Shown: piece after piece, positions 8,161 to 17,457 of the stretch | Layout of the letters: each line of letters starts with the position of its first letter | Position numbering within the stretch: the stretch's first letter is position 1 | Assembly (NCBI RefSeq): GCF_002286775.1 | Contig: NZ_NSGJ01000031.1 | Span: forward strand, 1-56,965 | Length of the DNA: 56,965 nt | Direction of reading: 5' to 3' | Source of the DNA: Myroides sp. N17-2 | Lineage (GTDB): Bacteria; Bacteroidota; Bacteroidia; Flavobacteriales; Flavobacteriaceae | Translations under genes and position numbers: made by a program | The notes under the pieces: model-generated | Told to the model about the DNA's origin: nothing | What the model saw: the letters and a program-made list of their open reading frames with translations, nothing else | The model's database searches: none

Positions 8161-10716
8161 TTATAGTGGACTCATTGAGTATTTATTATAATCTAGGCCG
8201 TCTTTAATCCAAGGTATATTTTTTTTATTTTTCAGATGGTAGTCAAACCAATCTAGAACTCTAATGCTTAAATCATTGTTTTCGATTGGATCAGAAGGAC
8301 CAATACCATGAATGATATTTTTGTAAAAAAGAGCCACAACTGGTTTTTGTTCTCTTTTAAGAGCGATGAACATTTTTCGGGTGTTTTCCCAGTTTACGTT
8401 CTCATCTCGTAGCCCCGTGAAAAGTAACATTGCAGTTTTAGTTTTGTAAGCATTTAGTATTGGGGTGTTATTATAATATTTTTCAGGATTTTCCGAGAAT
8501 TTTGTATTCATATATGGCTGGGCATTTTCAGCCATAAACCAATCAGGCATTCTTCTGTAGTAACTGTATCTAAACATAAGACCACTTATAAAATCTTGAG
8601 CTCCTGCTCCTGGAACAGATGCTTTAAACATATCAGAAAGTACAGATACAGCTCCAGTTTTATAACCTCCAAACGAGTGTCCAATTAAACCTAAATTCTC
8701 CCTATCAATAGTTGGTTCTATTTCTATAGCCTTTTCAACAGCATTAGTTACACAATCAACAGCACTTATACCAGGACCTTCATCAGTTACGTATGTTTGA
8801 GCCCTTAAAACAAAGTAATTATTTTCAGTTAGTAATGAACTATTAAATCCATTTTCAGAAGCTACATGTACAGGGATAGAGAACTCTGTAATAGGAGTTA
8901 ATAATCCTAGATCATATATTTGAACGATCATAGGGTACTTCTTGGATGGATTATAATTTTTAGGATAGAATAGATAACCCTTAAGTTTAGTATTGTACTT
9001 GTCTGTATAACTAAAATCAACTCTTTTTCTCCATAGATAAAGATCTTTATCAATATCAGATTCTATTAAAGTATGAATTTTCTTATCTTGAATGCTTAAT
9101 ACTTTTGTGGGAAGATTGTAATCTTCTATAGTAAAAAGAACAGTATTTAAATCGGTACTCGATGTCTTGTTCAATGTTTGTGAAAATGATAATTGTTTAT
9201 TTGTACTATAGATTGGTTTGACTTGTTGTTTTTCGTGAATGTATATGGTTTTTTTTTGATCTTGAAAAACAGTGAAATAAAAAGGCTTATCTGTATTGAC
9301 GTACGTAGTATATGAATCTATTGATTCACTATTGATTATTTTACCGATTTTAGTATTATCTTTTTTACTAAACTGTGTTAGTTTCTTAGTTTTTTTATTC
9401 TCTAAATCATAAGAATATAAATTACCCTCTAAAGGATAGAATATTTTTTTAGAGTCATTTGACCATAATGGTGAGGTGCCTTTAAAGCCTGGTTGATCAA
9501 TACTAAAAGAATGTTTTTTTAATGTTGACATATTTAGTATCTCCCATTTATCTTTTGTGGTGTTTATTGGGTAAAGGATATGTTTTGAGTCTATAGATGG
9601 TTTAAAAGGATTTTGTGAAACTAAAGCAAAAGTGTGGATAGTTAACTTTTTATCTATATCATATAATGAATATTCAATAGGTGGAAAGTACCCTGTGAAA
9701 TCTATATCTTTAAAGTAGTTATAAGATAATAAATAACCTGGAATACCAATATTTAAATAGTCCTGATCAATTTTCCTTTCTAAAGAGATTAAAGTATCTT
9801 GTTTGTATTTATATACAAAGGCCTTATACTGTTTTTTATACTTGCTCTTAAAGTCACTTGGTAGCAGAAGCTTTGAGTTTGCTTGCCAAATATCTAAATA
9901 CTCACTCTCAGGTATAGCCTCATTAGAGTTAAATTGGTAAGAAAAGTATAAATCATTGTTTAAAAAAAAGCTTAGTTTTAAGTTTTCGATGTCTTTAACC
10001 TCCGTTATATCAATACTCTTTACCTTATAAGAATTAAGGTTCATTAGGCTAAGTGTATTGTCAGACCTTATAGCAAAACCATCTTGGTTAATATTCCATT
10101 TTAAAAGTGATATATCACTATCTACTTTTAGCACTTTATGTAATTGAAAAGTACTTAGATTTACATGTATCAATTCCTTTTGTTTGTTTAAAACCACAAT
10201 ATTATTTGAATCAGGAGATAAGTAGTATTTGTCGATATCCTTAAGTGATAGTTTTGTTTTGTTCTTATAGAGATTCTCATTGAGCTTTATTATTGTGAAA
10301 TCACGTTTACTATCTAAATAGAATAGTAGATTAAGGTTTTGGTTTACGTCAAATTTTGTACTCTCATTGAGTATTAATGAATCATTTTGATTAAGAGAAT
10401 AAATGATAAGATCTTTTTTTACGTTTCCTACAACAAGCCCATTGTTAAGTATAGACCTATAAAAATTTGAGAAATGTGTAAAATCTTTTTTTTCTTTGGT
10501 TTTGGTGTTTACAAAGTAGATTTTATTTACTTTCGGACTTTTATTGTAGTTTTTCCCAACAACTGCCCACTCTCCATCTGGAGATAATGCTAATGGGGCT
10601 AAGACACTCCATGTGGGATCTCTAAAGAAATCTTCTTTGTTTTCTTGAGCTAATACTATAGTTGTAAATAGAGAGCTAAGTAAAATTACTGCACAAATTA
10701 TTAGTTTTACCTTCAT
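8161..10716 (-). CDS. S9-family (prolyl oligopeptidase-type) serine peptidase
   Basis: An 851-aa exported enzyme with a signal peptide ending near VLAQ (residues 1-23). The first ~580 residues form a repetitive beta-propeller-like domain with segments such as FRDPTWSVLAPLALSPDGEW. The C-terminal 260 residues are the alpha/beta-hydrolase domain: GLIGHSFGGYKTG gives nucleophile Ser681, GLRDENVNWENT gives Asp771, and NIIHGIGPSDP gives His803. The family cleaves short peptides, often after proline, or removes dipeptides. It is the last gene of a SusC-SusD-lipoprotein-peptidase operon, 5 bp after the lipoprotein gene, so it most likely digests peptides imported through the SusC/SusD transporter in the periplasm. 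Substrate is not known. Confidence 0.9.
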   Translation of the reverse strand: MKVKLIICAVILLSSLFTTIVLAQENKEDFFRDPTWSVLAPLALSPDGEWAVVGKNYNKSPKVNKIYFVNTKTKEKKDFTHFSNFYRSILNNGLVVGNVKKDLIIYSLNQNDSLILNESTKFDVNQNLNLLFYLDSKRDFTIIKLNENLYKNKTKLSLKDIDKYYLSPDSNNIVVLNKQKELIHVNLSTFQLHKVLKVDSDISLLKWNINQDGFAIRSDNTLSLMNLNSYKVKSIDITEVKDIENLKLSFFLNNDLYFSYQFNSNEAIPESEYLDIWQANSKLLLPSDFKSKYKKQYKAFVYKYKQDTLISLERKIDQDYLNIGIPGYLLSYNYFKDIDFTGYFPPIEYSLYDIDKKLTIHTFALVSQNPFKPSIDSKHILYPINTTKDKWEILNMSTLKKHSFSIDQPGFKGTSPLWSNDSKKIFYPLEGNLYSYDLENKKTKKLTQFSKKDNTKIGKIINSESIDSYTTYVNTDKPFYFTVFQDQKKTIYIHEKQQVKPIYSTNKQLSFSQTLNKTSSTDLNTVLFTIEDYNLPTKVLSIQDKKIHTLIESDIDKDLYLWRKRVDFSYTDKYNTKLKGYLFYPKNYNPSKKYPMIVQIYDLGLLTPITEFSIPVHVASENGFNSSLLTENNYFVLRAQTYVTDEGPGISAVDCVTNAVEKAIEIEPTIDRENLGLIGHSFGGYKTGAVSVLSDMFKASVPGAGAQDFISGLMFRYSYYRRMPDWFMAENAQPYMNTKFSENPEKYYNNTPILNAYKTKTAMLLFTGLRDENVNWENTRKMFIALKREQKPVVALFYKNIIHGIGPSDPIENNDLSIRVLDWFDYHLKNKKNIPWIKDGLDYNKYSMSPL

Positions 10717-10721
10717 GTTCT

Positions 10722-11483
10722 TTACATATTAAGATTAATAATTGTATCATTTTTAACCACAAAGTCATTATAGTTTTTTGCCATTCCATTAATTACAATA
10801 TGACTGTTTTTAGGGACTTTTATAGTGAATTGTCCATACTTATCAGTTAAGTGAAAAGTACTTACTCCATCAGTATTTGATACAAAACTTGTAGTTACAG
10901 GTATGTTTTTCAAAGGGCTTGATGAATCTTTGTTATAAATGGTTCCAGATACAGTAACTAATGTATCTGTATCGATATCTTTTAATTGATTAACAAAAGC
11001 ATTGTAGCCTAGTGGGGACTTTTTCTCAAAATCCCTAACCACTTCTAAGGGTAGTGCTTCTAGTACTATATTGACAACTTTACTTTTAGTAAGGCCTGTA
11101 ATTAATTTTGGTTGTTTATATAAATACGGGGCAGGTATAAGTGCCAAAGTATCGTTTTTGTTTATTGTTATTCTATAGTAACCTTCTTTATTCACAAAGA
11201 CCCTTTGGTTCTCTCCTAATGCTATCTTCTTTTTTGTAGCTGAGGGTTTTGTAAGGTCTTTTGTAAAAAACCATTGATTTTTATTGTTCATCGTAGTAAT
11301 ACCTAAAGGTGATTTGTTGGTACCTTTAATTGTTACCCTACCTTGTATGGTAATACTACCATCAATGTTTTCTAAATCAGTGGTTTGTTTTGGTTCAAGG
11401 GCAATACTTTGTGTTTTATCTTTGCAAGAGAAAAGAAAAAATAAAGTAATTAGACATATAGTTAATAGTGTTTTTGTATTCAT
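10722..11483 (-). CDS. Lipoprotein with carboxypeptidase-regulatory-like domain
   Basis: A 253-aa protein with a lipoprotein signal (LLTICLITLFFLFSC; lipobox Cys20). The N-terminal part has a short beta-domain beginning GSITIQGRVTIKGTNKSPLG. The C-terminal 80 residues (VSGTIYNKDSSSPLKNIPVT, then DKYGQFTIKVPKNSHIVING) look like a CarboxypepD_reg / Ig-like domain, as also found at the N-terminus of SusC proteins. There is no catalytic motif. It lies between susD (11 bp) and the S9 peptidase (5 bp) in one operon, so it is probably an accessory surface or periplasmic lipoprotein of the transport complex. The specific function is unknown. Confidence 0.75.
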   Translation of the reverse strand: MNTKTLLTICLITLFFLFSCKDKTQSIALEPKQTTDLENIDGSITIQGRVTIKGTNKSPLGITTMNNKNQWFFTKDLTKPSATKKKIALGENQRVFVNKEGYYRITINKNDTLALIPAPYLYKQPKLITGLTKSKVVNIVLEALPLEVVRDFEKKSPLGYNAFVNQLKDIDTDTLVTVSGTIYNKDSSSPLKNIPVTTSFVSNTDGVSTFHLTDKYGQFTIKVPKNSHIVINGMAKNYNDFVVKNDTIINLNM

Positions 11484-11494
11484 ATCGCTTTAAA

Positions 11495-12880
11495 TTAGTA
11501 TCCTGGATTATTTGGTAGTAAATTTTTATTTATTTCTAGTTGCCTATAAGGAATAGGGAGTAGGTTATGATAAGGCTTAAAGTTTGGCTTTATCATTTTT
11601 AAATCATCTAACTTATTAGTGGTCTTTAAATCAATAAAACGTCTTGCATTTTCTGTAAAGAATTCTTTTTGACTTTCGTTTAAGTAGTTAGTTAAAAACT
11701 CTTCTTTACTAAAAGCAAGAGGCAAATCATCTAAACCTCTTTTTTGCCTTACAATATTTAAAGTTTCAGTAGCTTGTTTTATGTCATCTTGCATATATAA
11801 AGAATAAGCTAACTGAAAGTATACTTGCTCTATTCGATAGAAAATAGAATATTCATCCGTGTTGTTTGTCTGATTTTGGTATTTATACACTTGATAAAAT
11901 TCTTGGTTGTTTATTTTAATTTTTCTAAGCCATTGTTCTTTTCTTTTATCTTTATCTTCAAACAAAATCATTAGGTTATTAGTAAGTGTTGAACTATTTA
12001 CTGTGAAATTAGAAAATAGATAAAGTGACGCTTCTGATGTAATATCTGTAGCAAAGCGAGGTGCAATCTGCCAAATAGTACTTTTAGAATCTTTTTTAAA
12101 TGTTTTAGAAAGATTATCTTCTATACTATATAGCTTTTGATCTAGTATTAATCGCGCTACATTTTCGGCTTTAGTATATTTTTTTTGCGCAATATAATTC
12201 TCCAGAAGCACCACTAATGCTATAGATTTATTTATGTAAAATTTATTCGGATCTCTATATGAATAATCCAGGAGGTCTATGGCAGTGGTAAGATTTTCTT
12301 CTATCTTAAGAAGTACTTCTTGGTGAGAAAGCCTTTTTAAAGATTTATTAAAATTGTAGTCTGTAGATGTTGTATGGGGAACATCTCCATATAGTATTGT
12401 TAGATAGTGGTAATATAATGCTCTTAATGTGTAGGCTTCTCCAAGGAGTTGTTTTTTTAAATTTGCTTCTAAATAAGCAGAACTTTCTACCCCTTGAATA
12501 AAAGCATTTATAACATATATGTTTTGATAAGAGTTATTCCACCATGCAGTTGTATTAGAATGAATATCTGATATGTTATTTTCATGCATATCTTTGCCAC
12601 TTGTATTAGTGCCATAATAATCAAGTTCATCAGTAAAAAGACTTAAATTAAAACTTGCTCCAGTATTTGATTTATTAAAGATTGCAGATGTAGCAAAATC
12701 TAAGTAAAGATTGTTTAATGCTGCTTTAGTAGTAGCAATATCCTTATATACTTCAGAATGATCTATTCTGTCATTAGGCATATCCACTTCGATTTGATTT
12801 GTACAAGAGATCGATAATAATAGTAATCCTAGCAAAAAAGGATAAATTGATTTTCTATATTGGGTTATGTGATTTCTCAT
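11495..12880 (-). CDS. SusD/RagB-family substrate-binding lipoprotein
   Basis: A 461-aa outer-surface lipoprotein (lipobox LLLLSISC, Cys26). SusD-like features: an early TPR-type helical region (AYTLRALYYHYLTILYGDVPH), the family hallmark where arginine and a tyrosine-rich helix meet the small PH motif, and the C-terminal ESQKEFFTENARRFIDLKTT block followed by LLPIPYRQLEINKNLLPNNPGY, a very typical SusD ending. It forms the lid of the SusC channel and captures the substrate on the cell surface. Ten bases separate it from susC. At 461 aa it is slightly short for the family. Given the peptidase partner, an oligopeptide substrate is more likely than a glycan; this is inference. Confidence 0.92.
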   Translation of the reverse strand: MRNHITQYRKSIYPFLLGLLLLSISCTNQIEVDMPNDRIDHSEVYKDIATTKAALNNLYLDFATSAIFNKSNTGASFNLSLFTDELDYYGTNTSGKDMHENNISDIHSNTTAWWNNSYQNIYVINAFIQGVESSAYLEANLKKQLLGEAYTLRALYYHYLTILYGDVPHTTSTDYNFNKSLKRLSHQEVLLKIEENLTTAIDLLDYSYRDPNKFYINKSIALVVLLENYIAQKKYTKAENVARLILDQKLYSIEDNLSKTFKKDSKSTIWQIAPRFATDITSEASLYLFSNFTVNSSTLTNNLMILFEDKDKRKEQWLRKIKINNQEFYQVYKYQNQTNNTDEYSIFYRIEQVYFQLAYSLYMQDDIKQATETLNIVRQKRGLDDLPLAFSKEEFLTNYLNESQKEFFTENARRFIDLKTTNKLDDLKMIKPNFKPYHNLLPIPYRQLEINKNLLPNNPGY

Positions 12881-12890
12881 GTCTTAAATA

Positions 12891-15800
12891 TTAAAAAGTT
12901 AATTGTGCGCCAAAAGAAATTGTTCTCAGTGGCGGTACTCCTCCAAAAGAAACAAATTCTGGATCCATTGCTTTATAAGAAGTAATTGTCCAAAGGTTCT
13001 GTCCTTGCAGATATAGTTTTACAGATTCCATTTTAAGTTTTGGCACTTTCAAGTTGTAGGATAGGGCTACATTTTTGAGTCTTATATATGAGGCATCTGA
13101 TATGGTTGCTGTACTCTCCATATAAGGTTTTAAAAGAGTATTACTAGGATTAGCAATATTGGCAGGCATATATGTAGCATTTGGATTTGTGCTTGAATGA
13201 TAATCATTCATAACAGATGGTAGATTTAAAATACCTGCACCAGGATTGCTATAGTACATATTGATGTTATAGTTGTCTTTCTTAACGAAATAGAATAAGA
13301 AATCAAGACTAAGGTTTTTGTAAGTAATTGTATTTTGTATACCTCCAAAAAACTTTGGAGCAAGACTCGTGATATGTTTTTTATCGTTTGAGGTTATTTT
13401 GCCATCCTGGTTATAATCTTTAAAAATAAAATCTCCTGTTTCAGGGTTTAAGCCTTCGTACTTATAAAGCTTTATTATGTTCAGAGGCTGTCCTATAACA
13501 TAAAAGCTACTCTGTGTCCCTTCTTCTAGCCCTGGATAAGAAACAAGTCTGTTTTTAGGAAAGGATATATTAAAATTAGTACTCCAAGAGAAGTCTCTAT
13601 TTCTGATATTCTGACTAAATAATGAAAACTCCCAACCTTGGTTTTCTACAACAGCAGGTGAATTTGCAGTAATTGAGTTAAAACCAGTAGTAGTTGGTAA
13701 GGTGAGTCCAACTAATTGATCAGAAGATCTATTGTTATAGAAGGCTATAGTTGTGTTTAAACGATCTTTTAAAAAGCTAAGTTCAGTAGCTACTTCAAAT
13801 TTTTTAGTTTTTTCCCATTTGTATTTAGGGTTAAACAAGGCCGTTGGTTTTAATGTAGGTATGTTATTGTATACAGCTCCCACTAAATAGGTGTCTAAAT
13901 AAGCATAGTCACCAATATTGTCACTACCTGCTAGACCATAACTCATTCGAAGTTTCCCAAATGAAAGCCAAGAAATATTCTTTGCAAAATCTTCTTTAGA
14001 AAATATCCATGCTGCTCCTAAGGCTCCAAAGTTTCCAAATTTATAATCATCACCAAACCTACTTGATCCATCACGACGAGCTGTTAGGTTTAAAAAGTAT
14101 TTAGAATTATAAGAGTAGTTTAATCTAGCAAAAATAGAAGCATATTTATATTGATTTTTTGCATTTGGATACACTGTTTTCTCTTTAGCAGCCCCCATGT
14201 TTTTAATAAAAGCATTGGATGTGAAATTTTTAGCAGTAAATCTTAGCGTCTCTACGTCTGTTTGTTGATAAGAAAAACCAATAAGAGAGTTTATAAGATG
14301 TTTATCTTTAGATATAATATAGGTTAATTGAGGTTCTATAATAAAACTATTGTGGTTTTCATTAGACAAGTATGACTCTGAAGATTCACTTGTTGGATTA
14401 GATGCAGGATTAAAAATAGTATGCGGTATAATCCTTCTTTCCTCGAATTGATTTGTTGTATAACCTACATTTACTTTTGTATATAAATTCTTTAATATCT
14501 CATAAGATATATTAGAGTTTAATATAATGGTTGAAGTCTTATTCTGATAAGAACTATTTAGTTCTGCCATTGGGTTCATCCAAGTACCATCTTGCCAATT
14601 TATGTTTCCATCTTCATTGTAAAGTGCAGGAGCATTTGGAGCTAAAGTAAGAGCCTGTTTTGTTAGATCTGATGTAGGAAGATTATTGCTTTGGTTAGAA
14701 TAAGTTGTAGAAGAGTTAATGGATAGTTTTCTATCTTTACTTTTGTAATTATAACTTAAAAGAGCTGAGTTTCTTTTATATCCTTTATCAGTTGGAAAAA
14801 CGGTGGTGTTTTCATTATGAGAGTAATTGATATTGAAATTTGAGAACTCATTACCTCCTCTAACTCCAAAGGAGAACTCTTGGGCCAATGCTGTATCCCC
14901 AATTAATTCTTTTTGCCAGTTGGTATATCTATTTTTGTCCCAAGCTCCATTTATATCAAATGCATTAGCAGGTATTGGTCTATTAGCATTAGAATACGCT
15001 TCTTCACGCATCTTGATATACTGCTGGGTACTTAACATATCTAAAAATTTAGGAACTTTACTAAAACTAGTAGAAGAACCCACAGTAAAACTTGTTTTAG
15101 ATTGATATCCTTTTTTGGTTGTAATAAGAACTACGCCATTGGCTCCACGTGATCCGTATATAGCCGTAGCATCAGCATCTTTTAGTATTTCAATGCTTTC
15201 TATATCATTGGGATTAATAGCGTTTAATGGACTTATGTTATTATTAAAAAGGGTACTTGATAAATTACCATTGTTTAGACCTAGAGCACCAGATATAAAC
15301 GGAACTCCATCAACAACATAAAAAGGGTTATTTCTACCTGTGGTCTTAGTCCCCATAAAGTTCTGTCCCCTTATCTCAATATCAACTCCACCTCCTGGTA
15401 TTCCAGTTAGATCCGTTATGTTTACTCCTGGAGTTCTTCCTTGAAGAGCTTGTAAGGGATTGTTGATTGGTTGAATCTCTATGTCTTTAGCTGTTACCCG
15501 TGATATACTTCCGGTACGCTCTCTATCTTTTACAGAGTAGTAACCTGCGTTAATAACTACTTCATCAAGAGTACTTGTTTCTTGTTTTAGTTCTATGTTT
15601 AGTTTGGTCTGATAGGTATAGATAATAGATTTAGATCTAAAACCCATCATTGAAAAAACTAGAGTTTGTCCTTTGATTACTTCAATTGTAAAGTTTCCTT
15701 CTAAATCTGTTACGGTTGCAACACTTGAGTCTTTTATTGTAATATATACCCCTGGAAGTCCTGAGATAGCATCACTGACCTTACCAGTTACCTTGACCTT

Positions 15801-15956
15801 GACTTTTTCTTTGAGTCTATCTTTTTCTTTAGTTTGGTCTTGATAATCTAATTCAATTAGATTATTGTTTGATACGGCAAGAGTAGGATAGGTAATAGCT
15901 AGAGTTAGAAGCATAGCTATCCTGTAGCTTTTTAAAGCTAAGTTTTTATTTTTCAT
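12891..15956 (-). CDS. SusC/RagA-family TonB-dependent outer-membrane transporter
   Basis: A 1021-aa protein with a signal peptide (residues ~1-28), a carboxypeptidase-regulatory-like domain (VTGKVSDAISGLPGVYITIK to ~residue 125), then the plug domain with the TonB-box region ETSTLDEVVINAGYYSVKDR, the SusC signature GRTPGVNITDLTGIPGGG and the motif NPFYVVDGVPF. The C-terminal ~750 residues form the beta-barrel and end in an aromatic-rich strand (TISFGAQLTF). It imports substrate through the outer membrane with energy from TonB-ExbBD. First gene of the operon. No anti-sigma/ECF pair or hybrid sensor is adjacent; the >1-kb leader region upstream with strong hairpins may hold the control elements. 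Confidence 0.95.
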   Translation of the reverse strand: MKNKNLALKSYRIAMLLTLAITYPTLAVSNNNLIELDYQDQTKEKDRLKEKVKVKVTGKVSDAISGLPGVYITIKDSSVATVTDLEGNFTIEVIKGQTLVFSMMGFRSKSIIYTYQTKLNIELKQETSTLDEVVINAGYYSVKDRERTGSISRVTAKDIEIQPINNPLQALQGRTPGVNITDLTGIPGGGVDIEIRGQNFMGTKTTGRNNPFYVVDGVPFISGALGLNNGNLSSTLFNNNISPLNAINPNDIESIEILKDADATAIYGSRGANGVVLITTKKGYQSKTSFTVGSSTSFSKVPKFLDMLSTQQYIKMREEAYSNANRPIPANAFDINGAWDKNRYTNWQKELIGDTALAQEFSFGVRGGNEFSNFNINYSHNENTTVFPTDKGYKRNSALLSYNYKSKDRKLSINSSTTYSNQSNNLPTSDLTKQALTLAPNAPALYNEDGNINWQDGTWMNPMAELNSSYQNKTSTIILNSNISYEILKNLYTKVNVGYTTNQFEERRIIPHTIFNPASNPTSESSESYLSNENHNSFIIEPQLTYIISKDKHLINSLIGFSYQQTDVETLRFTAKNFTSNAFIKNMGAAKEKTVYPNAKNQYKYASIFARLNYSYNSKYFLNLTARRDGSSRFGDDYKFGNFGALGAAWIFSKEDFAKNISWLSFGKLRMSYGLAGSDNIGDYAYLDTYLVGAVYNNIPTLKPTALFNPKYKWEKTKKFEVATELSFLKDRLNTTIAFYNNRSSDQLVGLTLPTTTGFNSITANSPAVVENQGWEFSLFSQNIRNRDFSWSTNFNISFPKNRLVSYPGLEEGTQSSFYVIGQPLNIIKLYKYEGLNPETGDFIFKDYNQDGKITSNDKKHITSLAPKFFGGIQNTITYKNLSLDFLFYFVKKDNYNINMYYSNPGAGILNLPSVMNDYHSSTNPNATYMPANIANPSNTLLKPYMESTATISDASYIRLKNVALSYNLKVPKLKMESVKLYLQGQNLWTITSYKAMDPEFVSFGGVPPLRTISFGAQLTF

Positions 15957-17124
15957 AATGTTAAAGGATATTTAGATACAAGACACCTTTAAATCGTTAA
16001 GATTCTTATTGCCATAGTACTTAAACAGGTATTGTATCTTTTAGTTAGTTAATTGGTTGAAAACTACCTCTAGACTCAAAAGCACGTCTCCCAAAATGCA
16101 ATAAGAGAACAGAGGTAGTAAATGGACTTTATTGTACACCTTCAAAATCCCTTTGAATAAGTGTACTGTGATAGTTTTTTGTGCACTTCTACTAGCTAGA
16201 ATAAAGATCTACTTTATAATTGATCAGTTTATAGAGTATAACCCACCTTACTAACATGTAATAGAAAGCTAGTAGCTAATGCGTGTTTTTCATAGTTTAT
16301 AGTTTTGGTTTTAGTTTGGTTAATAAAATTCTTTTGAAAATAAATTCTTTGATAAATTAATTGTGCGCTCTAAAGTGAATTGTGTGCTTCACTTTAGAGC
16401 AATAGTATCCTGTGCGCATCTAGAATATATTCTAGACCTAGCGCAAAAAGTATTAAATAAGGGCTTGTTTGAAGGTTTGTTCTACTAAATGAGTAACTAA
16501 TTCAATGTAAATGAAGTCAAATAAGTAGAAGCAATTAAAAAGTCAACCTAACAAGAAAGTCAGTCATAGGCGTAAATAGTTGAGTTTGGTTAATACTTGG
16601 TTGTTTGTAATAAATAATAAATAATTGAAAAAATCTCGAATAGAATTATTCGATAAGTCCATTAAGGAGAGGGTGTTGCGTTACAGTATAACACAATGTT
16701 CCTTGTTGTTTTTAACCTTTATAGCCTACTTGGGAGACGGCTAGAAACTAAAGGTTTGTAGTATGTTTAAGCCATAGAATCAGTCATGAAAAACTATTAA
16801 TTCCAGTGCTTTTTTTGTCTTGGATAGTCCAGTACTAAGTACTGAACTACCCACATTTTGTCACCTTTTACTTAAAATAGTAGCTAAGGTGGAGTTTTCT
16901 TTTTGGAAAACTATAAGAAAGGAATTACTTTTAGAGTGCAAAATCAAAAAAGAAAAAACCAATCTTACTTAAACCACTAGTGTTTGAGTAAAGATGAAAT
17001 GTGAAAAACTTAGGAATAAATCCCTTTTGTTTGATCACACTATTTAAATGCAAGCAGATTTAAAATTTAAATAACAACTAGCGACTTTTCTTTTTTAAAG
17101 AAGGGGGCTATGAGGTATTAAAAT
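15957..17124. other. Long non-coding region upstream of susC with several hairpins
   Basis: Nearly 1.2 kb without a credible gene. Two strong hairpins stand side by side. One has a perfect 13-bp stem (16367-16379 with 16388-16400). The other has an 18-bp palindrome (16419-16436) inside a second stem (16413-16417 with 16441-16445). Both begin with tgtgcgc. Further hairpins are tcgaata/tattcga (near 16633-16652) and cagtac/gtactg (16830-16844). A 10-bp inverted pair, cgtctcccaa (16084-16093) and ttgggagacg (16730-16739), frames about 650 bp. Confidence 0.5.
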
Positions 17125-17287
17125 AAAAAATCGCTCACATAAATTATATGAACGATGTCTACTGTGAAGGCCTAAAATAGGGCGCACTGAAAACAATTGT
17201 TCATGGTTTCGCCAGAAACCCACTTGTTCAGAGACTGAAACAAGCTTGCCCCAATAGTTAACAAGATACGCCCTACATAGATTTATG
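17125..17287 (-). ncRNA. Structured small RNA, possibly 6S RNA (SsrS)
   Basis: On the minus strand about 160 bases run from just after a TATATTTG box to an intrinsic terminator whose stem is followed by a T run (17125-17156). The core is closed by tagggcg...cgcccta. Inside are two perfect hairpins: cttgtt-tcagtctctg-aacaag and ggtttc-tggc-gaaacc. The predicted 5' end (acataaat) can also pair with atttatgt near the 3' end. The stretch gcaagc...cagtctctga resembles the 6S RNA consensus, which holds RNA polymerase in stationary phase. The RNA gene is well supported; the 6S assignment is tentative. A 70-aa frame across it is not protein-like. Confidence 0.6.
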
Positions 17288-17289
17288 TA

Positions 17290-17297
17290 CAAATATA
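17290..17297 (-). promoter_or_regulatory. -7 box (TATATTTG) of the small RNA
   Basis: The minus-strand box TATATTTG fits TAnnTTTG and places the start of transcription within a few bases of 17286, where the RNA's end-pairing begins. I cannot pick a clear -33 TTG at normal spacing. Confidence 0.5.
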
Positions 17298-17457
17298 TAA
17301 AAATCAAATGTAAGGCGATCTATAGTCAACTCGTGGCAATCTGGCGAATTTAGAACGAGTAGACATCTTATCAACAAGTTCTTCTTGTTGTAGATCGATT
17401 GTATTTAATATCAAAAGTAAACAATAAAATAGATAAAACAAAATTAATTAATCTATT

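Noticed and set aside
11284..11493. Plus-strand frame inside the lipoprotein gene
   Set aside because: It is the antisense shadow of a well-supported gene in a tight operon.
17095..17307. 70-codon minus-strand open frame
   Set aside because: It runs through hairpins and the terminator of the small RNA, has no protein-like features and is better explained as non-coding RNA.
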